A stretch of DNA of 64,000 nucleotides from Ilex aquifolium (Eukaryota; Streptophyta; Magnoliopsida; Aquifoliales; Aquifoliaceae), in NCBI GenBank assembly GCA_951799425.1, contig OX637401.1, positions 32,103,780 through 32,167,779 of the forward strand. Direction: 5' to 3'. How positions within the stretch are numbered: position 1 is the stretch's first letter; every line of letters starts with the position of its first letter. Shown here in pieces: positions 41,609 through 54,200 of the stretch. The notes under the pieces are model-generated. The model saw nothing but the letters and a program-made list of their open reading frames with translations, had not been told where the DNA came from and did no database searches. The translations under genes and the position numbers were made by a program.

Positions 41609-42610
41609 ATGCCAGGGCTGACCCTTGGAGACACCATCCCCAACATTGAGGTTGAAACAACTCATGGAAGGTTCAAGCTCCATGACTATGTTGGTGATAG
41701 CTACACTATACTCTTCTCTCATCCAGGTGCCGCACGTGCTTGCCCTATTTATTTTTAATTTTGTGCAAAATTAAGAAAGAAAGAAATTAATTAATTAATG
41801 GATTTTGTTTTTTGTTCACTTTTATATATAAACACACGCAGGTGATTTCACGCCCGTTTGCACAACTGAACTGGGTACGATAGCGGCCTATGCTGACAAG
41901 TTTGCTCAGCGAGGGGCCAAGCTCTTGGGATTGTCTTGTGATGATATTCAATCTCACTATCAATGGATCAAGGACATTGAAGCTTATGTAAGTTCAGTTT
42001 ATTTTTATTTTTTATAATTTGTTTGATTCAGCTCTCTGATTTGAAAGGATATAGATATATATGATTGTTTCTGCATGCTGATATATAATACGGATGCATT
42101 TGGTTGTGGTTGCAATTGCAGTCTGGACATAAGGTGACATACCCGATCATCGCTGATTCAAAGAGAGAGATTATCCATCAGCTCAACATGGTGGACCCTG
42201 ATGAGAAAGACTCCCAAGGAAACACTGTCCCATCCCGGGCTCTGCATATTGTTGGCCCCGACAAGAGGGTGGGTGGGTGGGTTTTAATTTCTTTCTTTAA
42301 TTTAATTTATTTCTTCTAAATATTTTGATGGATGATCTACTACTCTACTGGTTTTCAAGTGTAGATTAAGCTGAGCTTCCTGTACCCTGCGAGCACTGGG
42401 CGTAACATGGACGAAGTGGTGAGGGTGTTGGACTCCCTGCAGATGGCTGCAAAGTACAAGGTTGCGACTCCTGCCAACTGGAAGCCTGGGGATCCAGTGG
42501 TCATATCTCCAAGTGTTTCTAATGATCCAGCCAAAGAGATGTTCCCACAGGGATTTAAGACTCTTCATCTTCCATCCAACAAGGATTACCTGCGCTTCAC
42601 CACTGTGTGA
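41609..42610 (+). CDS. PER1: 1-Cys peroxiredoxin (seed type PER1)
   Basis: Four exons: 41609-41726, 41842-41987, 42122-42268, 42365-42610. All have GT-AG borders, giving 218 aa, the normal length for plant 1-Cys peroxiredoxins. The peroxidatic cysteine is C46 in FTPVCTTE, with T43 and P44 of the active-site PxxxTxxC pattern. It is followed by [29 protein letters not shown] and the C-terminal dimerisation region ([48 protein letters not shown]). A second Cys occurs in LGLSCDD but there is no C-terminal resolving Cys, as expected for the 1-Cys class. The enzyme reduces hydrogen peroxide and lipid peroxides in embryo and aleurone cells of dry seeds. The upstream RY and ABRE motifs agree with ABA-controlled seed expression. 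Confidence 0.98.
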
Positions 42611-45202
42611 TCATATGCTACTATATATGCAGAATATATATATATATATTAATTTGCTAGCAAGTACCTTTTAATATATATATGCATGTAGATAAACAAG
42701 AAACGGGCCGGCTACATGTGTGTGAAGCTGACTAATTTCGAGTAGTTATTTATAAAGTTATGGAACTGCCATGCAGTAGTGTAATGTATATATAATATGC
42801 CCCTATTCTCTTCGATTAATAGATATGTTGTGTCTGGTGGGGAACTTACGAGATAACTTGTGTATCCTTTAGGCAAAGTCCTGGTCATGGATCAATAACC
42901 CAAAGTAGAGAGCAGAGAGCACCCTTTTTTAGCCTTGAGTGATGAAATTAACTTGTGATCAGATAGGTAATATATCTAATTGTGCTTGTTGTATGTATTC
43001 CATTCCATAATTCCACCTTTGACTTCAGCTCTATCTCACAGTAGAGAGTAGTACGTACTGTAGCCAAACGAAGGGGAGGTTAAGATTAAAATAGCAAGTA
43101 TATATACATATGAGATCATTTGGTTATATAAAGTTGATCGAGGACCCAAGGAGATGGTGGGAATTAAATTCAAACACTCCGTCAATGGGGCCTGGACGAT
43201 TTAAAAAGAGATGAACAAATTATAATGGGCAACCAAGGTCAAGAAAGAAGTTGAAAAGCAGAGACACAACCACCCCGGCCCACTAATATTTTAGTGGAGC
43301 TATATATGCTAAAGAAAAGTAGTGCTGCTTAGTATGGTATTTTATGCAACTCATGTATACAGCAGGGCTTTATTTAGTATTCTCACAAGAAGAATGTGTT
43401 TATCTTCTGCCTCGTACCATAGCAAGAATGGAGAAAAAAAAATAATTATGGCATATATATTTGGATCTTTTACAAATAGAGATTTTACTTATACCATACT
43501 TAATTGGGTATTTTCACACTAGGATTTGCATGAAGAATTACATTTTAAACATTCTATAAACTAAACTATGCCATGATGACCCAGAAGAATATAGTATTCT
43601 CACAAGAAGACTTACTGTCTTACTAGATTAATGAAAGAAAGCAGACCTTTAGTACCACATTCAGAATGCTTTTGAACCTTGTGAAATAAAGCATTAAACT
43701 TTGTTGGAATATTTTTTCAACTTATACATTCTTAATGACATAAATAGACCTTTTGGAAAATGTTTTTTGGACCAAATCCGAAAACATAACCAACTACAGT
43801 TATTTTAATATTGGATTAAAAGTAAGTTGCATCTAATATTGAAATTCAAAATAAATTTAATGACCTATTAAATTAGGTCACTAATAAGATTCTCGAATAA
43901 GTTTTCCCATTCCATTGTTTATGGACCAGTTATGTTTTTTTTTTTTTTTTTCATTTTGTAGAGAATAATGATGAGCCTAAATTTAACCGGGTCAGACTTA
44001 ATAAATTAGATGAACCCAGATCAACTAAAATGACATGTCAAGTCCAGCTCGAGAATTCGATCCAGTCTAAGATTCAAGGTGTCCAAAAATAATTAAAGCA
44101 CATGTGGAGCAATTATCGAGATACTCACTCTCAAAGATTAAGACAACTTTTTATGACACTTACCTTTTGTAGCCATTCAGAAAATTAGTATTTTTACCCT
44201 CACGTCACAATTTTAACCAAGGCTCTGTACCTATAAATTGTAAGTTCTCTCTACATGAGAGGATACATTGAGCTCTACCTCTACATCTACATCTCTCTAC
44301 ACACATAACTTTTCTCTCTCCTAGCTATTGTACCTCTCCTGGAGCTATTAATTGCTCTCTCTCATGTTCACCTTACTTTATCAATAAAGGTCCCTTGGTC
44401 ACCGTTGCCGTTTTTCAAAGTGGAGTAGGTCATTAAGACCGAATTACTATATATATATGTGTGTTAACTCAATATGACAATAATTGTCCATTAATTACAC
44501 TTTATTACACACTCGATTGTTGATCTTGCACGAGACTATTTTGCGCATCATAAAATAAAGTGACATCAATTAGTTATAAGGTATTGCATATTTGATAATA
44601 TGGATGAAATTTACTTATTAAGAACAAGAAAATATGTCGTTGGTAAAACAAAAGAGGTTTAAATTTTTTAGCAATACTATTTAAACTTAATTTGTTGATC
44701 TTATTTATTGATTTAATCACTCTTAACCATTTGATTGAGAGTAAACTCCCTTATTAGTTGAAATTTGCTATCAATTCAATGATTATAATACATTATGTTA
44801 ACAAATTAGGTTACAATAACATTAAAAAGAAAAGAAAAGCTTTAGGGGTCATTTTAATATTAAAAAGACACGAGGGCCATCCCGACATATCGGCTTTTAT
44901 GATGTACTGGCAGTTCAAATTGAAAAGGAGCGGGCTTATGCTCCAGTCCACCATTCTGTCACTGTGTTTCAGCTTTCCATCCAGCTGAGTTTGTTTCAGT
45001 CTCCTCTCCTGTCTTCATTCCTCGAAAATCTCGAACTCATATTTTTCATGGCAACACACAATCATTAGCATGATCATCTTCAGCCCTTCAATTAGAATCC
45101 CCAACCCCAAACAGTAATTCCATCAAAACCTCTTTCATACATCTGTCCCATTGTACAATTACGCATCTCTAATCCTGAGATTAGAACTTGAGCTCCATTT
45201 CC
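42611..45202. other. Intergenic region between PER1 and the kinesin gene
   Basis: This 2.6-kb AT-rich stretch has no credible gene. It contains a poly-T run at about 43927-43950. At 44236-44420 a segment with a TATAAA-like box, CT-rich leader-like sequence and AATAAAGG looks like a promoter/R-U5 portion of a decayed LTR, but matching ends were not found. The last 200-300 bp before 45203 must hold the kinesin promoter and leader. Confidence 0.45.
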
Positions 45203-48200
45203 ATGTCGAAAGACGATTCATCCCTTCCATTCATCTCGCGAAACAATCTCAATCTGAAGAGCGCACAATACGAAGCAAACGAGAATGAGTTTGAAAGTTT
45301 CTTAAATTCAGTTCATTTTCCTCCTCCGAGAACACCTCTTAACACGATTCCAGATCCATCTCAATACCACAGAGACAATCAGGAGCTTAATTTCGATTTA
45401 TTGGATAAACTCGAAGCTACCCGAGCCCTAAGATCTACTGAGAAACAAATTGAGGGTTCCGATAATCAGATCACATTGAGCAAGGGAGTTGGGAATGTGG
45501 GACCCAATCGTGGGACTCCTAGGGTTTCTGGTAAAGTAAAATCTCATTCTGAACCCAGCTCAGCCCAAAGTACTCCGGCCAGCATCCATCCGAGGCCTTC
45601 AATTGTTGGAGCATTGGGGGCGTTTACTGGATCTAGGCCGCCGCCTCAGTACATTGGAGGAAAAGGAGGTGGCTCATCTTCTAGGGGTTCTAAAGGCATT
45701 TCCATAATGAATTATGAGCAATCAATCGAAGTTCCACATTTCGAGCTCGTGGAAGATCCTTTGTTTTGGAAAGATCACAATGTGCAGGTCTTTTTTTTTT
45801 GCTGTTCACTTCACAATTGTTTATATTTTACTTTAGTTTTAATCGCTTTTGAATTTCTTAAGATTATATGATAATTGTTGTCTGTGTAGGTTTTGATACG
45901 TATTAGGCCATTGAGTAACACGGAGAAGGTATCACAGGGGTATGGTCGATGCCTGAGACAAGAGAGTGCGCAGACCTTGCTGTGGGTTGGCCATCCTGAA
46001 AGCAGATTTACATTTGATCATATAGCCTGCGAAACTATATCACAGGTGCTACTTTAATTATTAGGCATTAGCTATGCAAAATACCTCTTTAAGATATACA
46101 CCACTTGTTTTCTTTTGCACTTGTACCACTGTACGTATCATATATACACATTGTACCCCAACTTTTGGATTGTATAGTTTCTTATCGGATTTGTTGCATT
46201 GAGTTTTGTAAAGGAAAAGCTCTTCAGGGTTGCTGGATTTCCCATGGTGGATAATTGCATGTCTGGGTACAATAGCTGCATGTTTGCTTATGGTCAGGTA
46301 TGGTTATTTGAGGTTTTGGTGACAATATATGGGTAAAATGTGTCATGTTAGTGATTTTAAGCTCTTAAATGTTTGCTTTCAGACGGGTAGTGGGAAAACT
46401 TTTACCATGATGGGTGAGATAGATGAGATGGATGGCAAGCTTAATGATCATTGTGGGGTAACTCCACGTATTTTTGAATATTTGTTCACACGGATTGCAG
46501 AGGTAAGAAATATGTGCTTCTAGTGACTTTAATGACGAGTTGTTTACATGTGCTCTTTCGATGTTGGCATATCTTTTCTCTCGAAATCATTTGTATAGGA
46601 AGAGGAGAATAGGAGGAGCGAGAGACTAAAATACAGCTGCAAGTGTTCTTTTCTGGAGATCTATAATGAGCAGATAACTGACCTTTTGGAACCTTCATCA
46701 ACTAATTTGCAAGTAATAAAAGTTTTATTTTGTTCCTTGTGGTTGTTCTATTGTGTAGTTACCCATTGATGAGGAGTTATAACATTTTTTTTTTCCATGT
46801 TATAGCTCAGAGAAGACTTGAAGAAAGGAGTGTATGTTGAAAATCTTACAGAATATAATGTCAGAACTGTTAATGATGTTCTCAGACTTTTGATACAGGT
46901 GAGGTCCAATAGTATACCTTTGAATTTTACCATCACATATGATACATGAATTTGACATGAATGTATTTATCTTAAAAAGGGCGCTGCAAATAGGAAAATG
47001 GCGGCAACTCATATGAACAGTGAGAGCAGCCGATCCCACAGTGTTTTCACATGCATCATTGAAAGCCATTGGGAAAATGATTCCATGACACACCTTAGGT
47101 TTGGGAGGTTAAATTTGGTAGACCTAGCTGGTTCTGAAAGGTGAATGTTGGTTTCAACTATCAATTATCCCAAGTCATGATGCTTCGACACTGAAATAAC
47201 ATTGTTGATTTCATTAGGCAGAAGAGCTCTGGGGCAGAAGGTGACCGTTTGAAAGAAGCAGCGAATATAAATAAATCCCTATCAACTCTTGGGTAACAAA
47301 TATCCATACCTTCTTTTCACATGGGTTGTCTCAAGGATTACTGTAATGATTGCTTTACATTATACTAAATGCATTTTCTTTCGCTCACATTTTTCTTCAT
47401 CCTGGACCCAATCCATGTAAAATTTTCAAGATGACTCTGCCATGTTGAGGCAGTTCATAAGATAGGTCTTTGACTGTTTTGTCCCTTTCTGAAGATGAGA
47501 CGATCCAACAATGATCCTATTTTGTTCTATTTTTTCTTTCTATATTTCTTTCTTATTGTATTTGTTTTAGTAAGTTATAGAAGTGCCCTTGAAGGGCGTC
47601 TCCTTGATGATCCTAGCAAACCAGACACTATTACAGATGTCATTGCCCTTGATAGACCTGAACTTTAGCATTTTTTTCCTGGAGTGGATTCCCTCCTATT
47701 TGAACCTTTAACCTTATGATTTATTGGTTATATGCCCAAGCCTTTTTGACTGCACAATGCAATGGCAGCTAGCATTCAGTTCTATTACAAAGGACTTGAA
47801 TATAAGGGCAGTAGGGCCGCTATGAGATACTGAGTTGTGTCATTACAAGTGGGATAGAGTCTGGAGACACTTGATGATATAAATTAGGGTTTTGGCTTTT
47901 TTAAACTCTTTCATTGATTTTTTTGGTTATTTTGTGCCTGTAGTTTGGTGATAATGTCTCTGGTGGATTTAGCTCATGGGAAACATAGACATGTACCCTA
48001 CAGGGACTCCAGGCTTACGTTTCTGCTTCAGGTCAGAAAAATAAAACCATGAAATACCAGATGACTTGTCATCAATCAACATCATGTAGTCTTATTCAAT
48101 TGTTGAGTGTCCCTAAAATTGCAGGGTTTTTTTTGTTTTCCCTTTTGGATGTAGGATTCTCTGGGTGGGAACTCAAAAACTACTATTATTGCAAATGTCA

Positions 48201-51200
48201 GCCCATCTACGTGGTTCGTTGATATAGGTTTCTTTATGTGATTTTTGAATAAAGATATTTCATTGTTTTTTTTTTCTTTTCATGAAGGCATATTGTTTCT
48301 GTGCAGCTCTGCAAATGAGACATTAAGCACTTTGAAATTTGCTCAGCGAGCCAAACTCATTCAGAACAATGTACCTACTTCGAACTCATATAATTATGTT
48401 GCGGTGAAAACTAGAAACCATTTGAGAAGCTTTACTTTTCAATTCCTTTTATGTTTCTAGGCTAAAGTGAATGAAGATGCTTCAGGTGATGTAACAACAC
48501 TGCAGCGCCAGATCCAACTGCTGAAGGTATTGGATTGGTTGCATATTTGAGCATGTATCATGTTGGAAAACGGCAAGCTTGGATTGTTGAGGCAATTGTC
48601 TAATTCAAACAGGGTCAATTATCTTTTCTGATGCAACATCATAGCATTTCAAGACCACTTTCACTTTGTGTGCCAAATCTTGAACAATCTAGCTTGGTTG
48701 AGTTTCCTGAGAGATTTAACTCATTTGGCAAAAGAAATGTGTATGAAGATCATAACAAACCAAGTGGACAAAACAGGAAGGTAATCTTCAATCCAAACTG
48801 AAAGTTTATGCTCAAGTCCTGAGAGTTATATCATGAAGCTTGTTAAGTTTTCAATGGCAGATGAAACACTTGGAAGCCATTTTAGTTGGTGCCATGAGGA
48901 GAGAAAAATTGGCCGAGGCTGAAATCAAAAGATTAGAAGCAGAAAATGAACAAATGATCCGTTTAGTATGTCTGCTTACGACAACAAACTCCATGTTCTA
49001 TTTTTTTTTTTGATTGATGTTAATAATATTGTAATTTTTTTAAGTCTGTAAACTGCTTTATGTTAGTACGACAGTGGTATCATGTGCTTAAGTTGTATCT
49101 GTGGAGATTATTGCAGTCTCACCAAAGGGAAGAAGATGCTCAGCGTACTAAAATGATGCTAAGGTTTCGTGAGGAAAAAGTTAAACGCTTGGAAATGCTT
49201 GCAGATGGCGTAGTCTATGCTGATAAATATCTCATTGAAGAGAACAATACTCTAAGAGAAGAAATTCAGCTGCTTCAAGCACGGATTGATAAAAATCCAG
49301 AATTGACTCGATTTGCATTAGAGAATATTAGACTTCTTGAGCAGCTCAGATTGTAATTTGCATAAACTCTGTTGCTTTAATTGGGTGTTATCTATGCTTT
49401 TCTAAAGGTCCCTTATTTCTGTTGCTGTCAGTTTTCAAGATTTCTACCAACAAGGAGAGAGAGAAACACTGCTAGCAGAAGTTTCAGAATTACGTGATCA
49501 GGTTTGTGGGATCATACTAATTCTTATTCTTCTTCATTGTTATGACACCAAGACAAGTAGATCCAACCCATGATGACCTACTGGAATATGTTTTATGTGA
49601 AGCTTATGGAATCACTTGCAGCTGAAGGAAACTATGGGCAGCATAATATTTGCTCAAGAACAGAAAAACAGGTTTGCAATGCAATGTCTGGTGAATATTG
49701 AAATGATCACTAGGTTTCAAGTGATTGCCACTTTTTGTCAGTAAAATTCCAAAGTTGCAGGATAATGATGCTATGGAGGAGTTAGAAGAATGCAGAAACA
49801 TGAATTCCAAACTGAACAGGTAAATACTTCTAAATCATATTTTATAAGCATGAGCGTGTGCAAGTGCCTGACAAAAATTTCCCATTTGGCTGTGGGGGAG
49901 CTACATGTCTCTTTCAACGCACTACTGTTGCCTTCGCAGCTTTCTGTATATGCATGAATTCGATCAAATATGCAGTTAACTTGTATGTGATAGACTGCTT
50001 TTGTCAGTGTTTTTTTAATGTTAATAATAAATCAAAGCCATCATTCCAGTGGGCATAGTGTGGAAAGTTCTAGCATTTGCCCAACCATTGAGAAATGCTA
50101 CCATATATTTCTTGTTTTCAATATGTCACACTCTAAAATGAGCAAGTATAAACTCATTCTCTTAATGATACCACTTTTGGTTGTATATGTTGAGTTTGAA
50201 TTAAAGCAACAAGATTTTGACTCATTGCGGTGGTAGATTATTAAGTCACTTCTTTTGCAGTTATCCTATTAACGGGCACCAAATTGGGTGCTACTTTTTC
50301 TGTTTTTTTCTTTTCCAGTTATCTTATGTATAATTTTTGTCTGCAGGGAAGTTGCAGAATTACAAAGAAAACTGAGAAAATATAAGAACTATAACCAAGC
50401 TGCATTTGACTCGGTAAGTACAGCTTATACACCACTTGAAAATTTGTTTGTCGCATAATAGTTTAATTTCTGTCCTTTGTTGGTTTCCACGGAACTGATG
50501 GAAGTCCTAGTCAACATGTATGAAGCTCCAGTCTTTGGCTTCCACGACCCCTTACTAATCAGCAAAAACGAAGCTACCAATCCAATACCTACTTTAACGA
50601 GCCATTTAGTCAATGACAGATCACCATTACTTGACTTAAAATTCTTGCCGAGAATTGTCCCTCCATATGTAACTGGGTCTAGATCTCTATATGTATCACA
50701 TACACAGGCTGGTAATAAATTCTAATGAAAATTCACTAACTTGTCAATAAATTGGTTCCGAGAGAAAAAGATCAATTTCTTGTGGATCTGCAAAATTGAG
50801 TCGCAAGTGGGAAAAACGACATTGATCCTACAGGTCAATTGATTTTCTTTTTTTTCAGTTTTTGTATGATTTGTTTTGATTAATAGCTTCTTTTACAGGT
50901 TGAAACCTTATCACTCAGGAGTGAATCCGCAGATATGATGGCATCTTATAACCAACCAGAGGATGATATTCTACAGAAGGAAAATGACCAGAAGCTGGGG
51001 AATGCCTTTTTGCATCATAGTGTCACTCAGAAAGAGCTGATGGATGCAAGATCCTTGATAGAAGCGATGGAATCAGAGCAAGTTCACCTAATTGAAGAGC
51101 TGCAATTTATGCAGGAGGAGAATCATAGATTAATGGAAATTTTGAGCAATGAGGAAAAACTAAAGAGAGAACCCATGCTTGAACTTGAGAACCAGTGTGC

Positions 51201-54200
51201 AGAAACAGGTGGTTTAGAAAATCAAAACTTGAGTTTGGTGGCAAAGGGCAGCAAAAATATCTTTACAATGGTATTGCAAGCCAAATGGGACAGGATGACT
51301 AAGGACCTTGAGGAGGCACGATTACTTAATAGCCAATTTCTAGAGGATCATGCATCACAATTATCTCGGGATCACCAAATTGGAATGATCACTGACGAGG
51401 TTGAGATGGAAACAACTAAAACAATCCTTCATTTACAGGAAGAGGTTGCTAATCTTCAATCCAAACTTAAGGAGAAATTATGTTCCATGGCTGAAGAAAA
51501 TATTCAACTGAGAAACACTGTAGCAGCTAAAGAGGATGAGATAAGGGCATTGTGTTTGGAGTGGGAAAGGGCAATTTTGGAGCTAACAAGCTTCCTTGTA
51601 GATGGTTCTAAATCCCTTTGCGATGCCTCTTGCCATATAGAAAGTATTGCAGCTTCATTTCCTGACATCAATGATTGGATTAGCGAGAGTGTGGAGAAGG
51701 CAGCTAAAGTATGTGTTGAGAAGGAAAGAACAATTCTACTATTGCAGAAGAGCCTGGAAGATGCACAAAACACAGTTTTGCAAATGGAGCAGAAATTAAA
51801 CTCCTTGAAGGGTGCAACAATTGCTTTTACTGAAGTTCAGCAACTAGAAAATTATGGAAGCACGACAGAGGCAATTGAGCTAACTACGCTGTTGAATGAA
51901 AAGATAGTTTCGGTAGACTTCTTGCATAATAAAGTCATGTGCAAGGAGGATCAGTTAACTGAAGCAGAAAAACGTGCTAATGCTGCTTTCTTAGTGGTGA
52001 AAAGGTTATGTGATCGCCCAATGATTGTTCCCAGGGACATTGTTGTAGGAGATGCACTGAGTTCAAAACTGGTTATTTCCTCTCTAAATGGAAGCCACGA
52101 GTCTCCTGAGATGAATGCTGATGGAGATGCTTTGGCATTGGAAGATATTGACATTCAAATTGAGTTGGCAAGGCTGGGACTGTTGGAGATTGGAAATGCT
52201 ATTAATGCATCTTGTGCTGATGCACAAATGTATTTATCTGTCCTCCAATCTGACATCCAGAAAGCAGTTTCTCTATCCAAGGAAATGGTTCAAGACTTTG
52301 TGCAAGACATTCGTGAGATGAGAAATAATTTTGTGGAGTTCAAGGAGAATCATAGAGGTGTTAATATTCCTCCACTTGATATTCCATCATCAGGAATTGC
52401 TAGGTTTCCAAAACATGAAAACCAGCTGCACCAGATCAGATATGAACTTGCTGAAACAAATGATAGGCTGAACTTCATAAGAGCCTGGATTAACACAACA
52501 ATAGATATGTATGGCTGCCCAGTTAGAGCAGAAAATTTAGTAGAAATAGATGGGTGGAGTGCTGATTGTTCGACTTCATACTCTAACCTTTCAGCTGTAA
52601 GCATTGCTCCAGAAAACAGCTCGGATAAATCTTCATCTAGTTGCTGCTATGGATGCCCTGGGAAAATTACTGAACAAACTTTGGACCAAGAGTTTGAAGG
52701 AGGCTCAACTTTTTCTTCTGATAATCAAGAATCAGAACAGTCGGTAAGGCTGGTAAAAAAATTGAGTCACAATCAGACAGCACCATTGTGGTTGAGGGAG
52801 GAATTTAAGATGATATATGATGCTTTCATCACATTAAATGCTCAGTTGGCTGCAGTTTTCAGTGGAAAAGAATTCGAAAAATGCTCTGATACGGGAACAT
52901 GTTTCCCTGGTTCACCAGCATTTGTGAGTGGTATTGAGCACTATGTACCTCAGAATGGATTTGATCAACTTGTAGCACGAGAGGTGAGTCAAATTATTCG
53001 ACCTTCTAAGTTGCAGAGGAAGGAAGCTGAAGCAAGCTGCCATTCTAAGAGACAGGTAATAATTCACCTTAAACTTCCGCATCTAGATTGTCTTGCCAAG
53101 TTAATAATTGCTTTGAGTTTTTCAGTTGTAGATGTCACTCTAACCTTGAAATAAACATCGAGGTTTTTATTTTGACAGGAGATATACCACTCACTCTTTT
53201 TCTCTGCAACATTCTGTAATTTACAGTTAATTGCTGATGGGAAAATTAATCATGCTAGCAGCTTCTTCTCCAAATTAGAGGAGACATGTGCCACAATGAA
53301 AGAAGCTGATTTTATGTTAAATGCGCTGCTGAAAGCAAATCAAAATGCTAAACAGTTAACTTGTTTGTGGAAAAAAGGAGGTCAAGAATTAGAGGTGGAG
53401 AAAGCAAGTTTGATTGAAGAAATCAAACAACTTAATTCCTTGATTCTTTTGAGAGAGAGAGAAACTGAAATACTGCAGAATCAAACTCGTCACAGCTTGG
53501 AAGAAATAGCAAAGGCCATGTCTTTGCTGGAAGAGTCTTTTCTGCACATGCAAAGAGATGTGGAGGAAATGTGTGAGGCGGTATTTTCTGATGCCTTGGC
53601 AATTGTACAGGAGATGCTGCACTGTACTGGAAACTCAAGATTATCACTAGAAGATATATGCTCTAAGACAATGGAGAATGGAATCACTTCTTTGGTGCTA
53701 CAACAGTGCCATGTTGATAAACTCTTTCAAAAATTCAGATGCCTAAGCATAGATTCCAGACTCAAAGAAGGCTATAAAATTAGTAATAATTTGGGAAAGA
53801 GATACTTGGTTGCTGAAGATGACACCATGGTCAATGCTGTGAAGAGTACAGAGGATGTGAATCAGACTGCAGTGGTCACAGGATTGGATGTGGGAGAGTT
53901 GGGCCTAGCTCATGACAATCACCTTAATGAAAATTTGGATCTCAAGAAAGAATTGGAACGCAAAGAAGTTTTATTGAAAGGTTTGCTTTTCGATTTTAGC
54001 TTATTGCAAGAATCAGCCTCCAGCACAAAGGACAACAAAGACGAAATAGATAAGTTAATTTCAACTTTAAGCGAAGTTCGGCAGGAGCTGCGGATGAAAA
54101 CAAGTCAGCTTGATGACATACTAATTCAGCATAGAGAACTTGCAGGGCGCCTGACTGAGACCGAAAATGCTCTATTCATCTCAGATTCTGATCTACAGAA

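Noticed and set aside
44236..44420. LTR-like segment with TATA-like box, CT-rich leader and AATAAAGG
   Set aside because: I could not find matching TG/CA ends with a target duplication, so no element was called.
53179..53226. Earlier acceptor for kinesin exon 21 (after TTTTGACAG at 53178)
   Set aside because: It is also in frame, but adds a hydrophobic stretch unlike the surrounding coiled coil. The TTTACAG acceptor at 53226 gives a smoother continuation. Only cDNA can decide.
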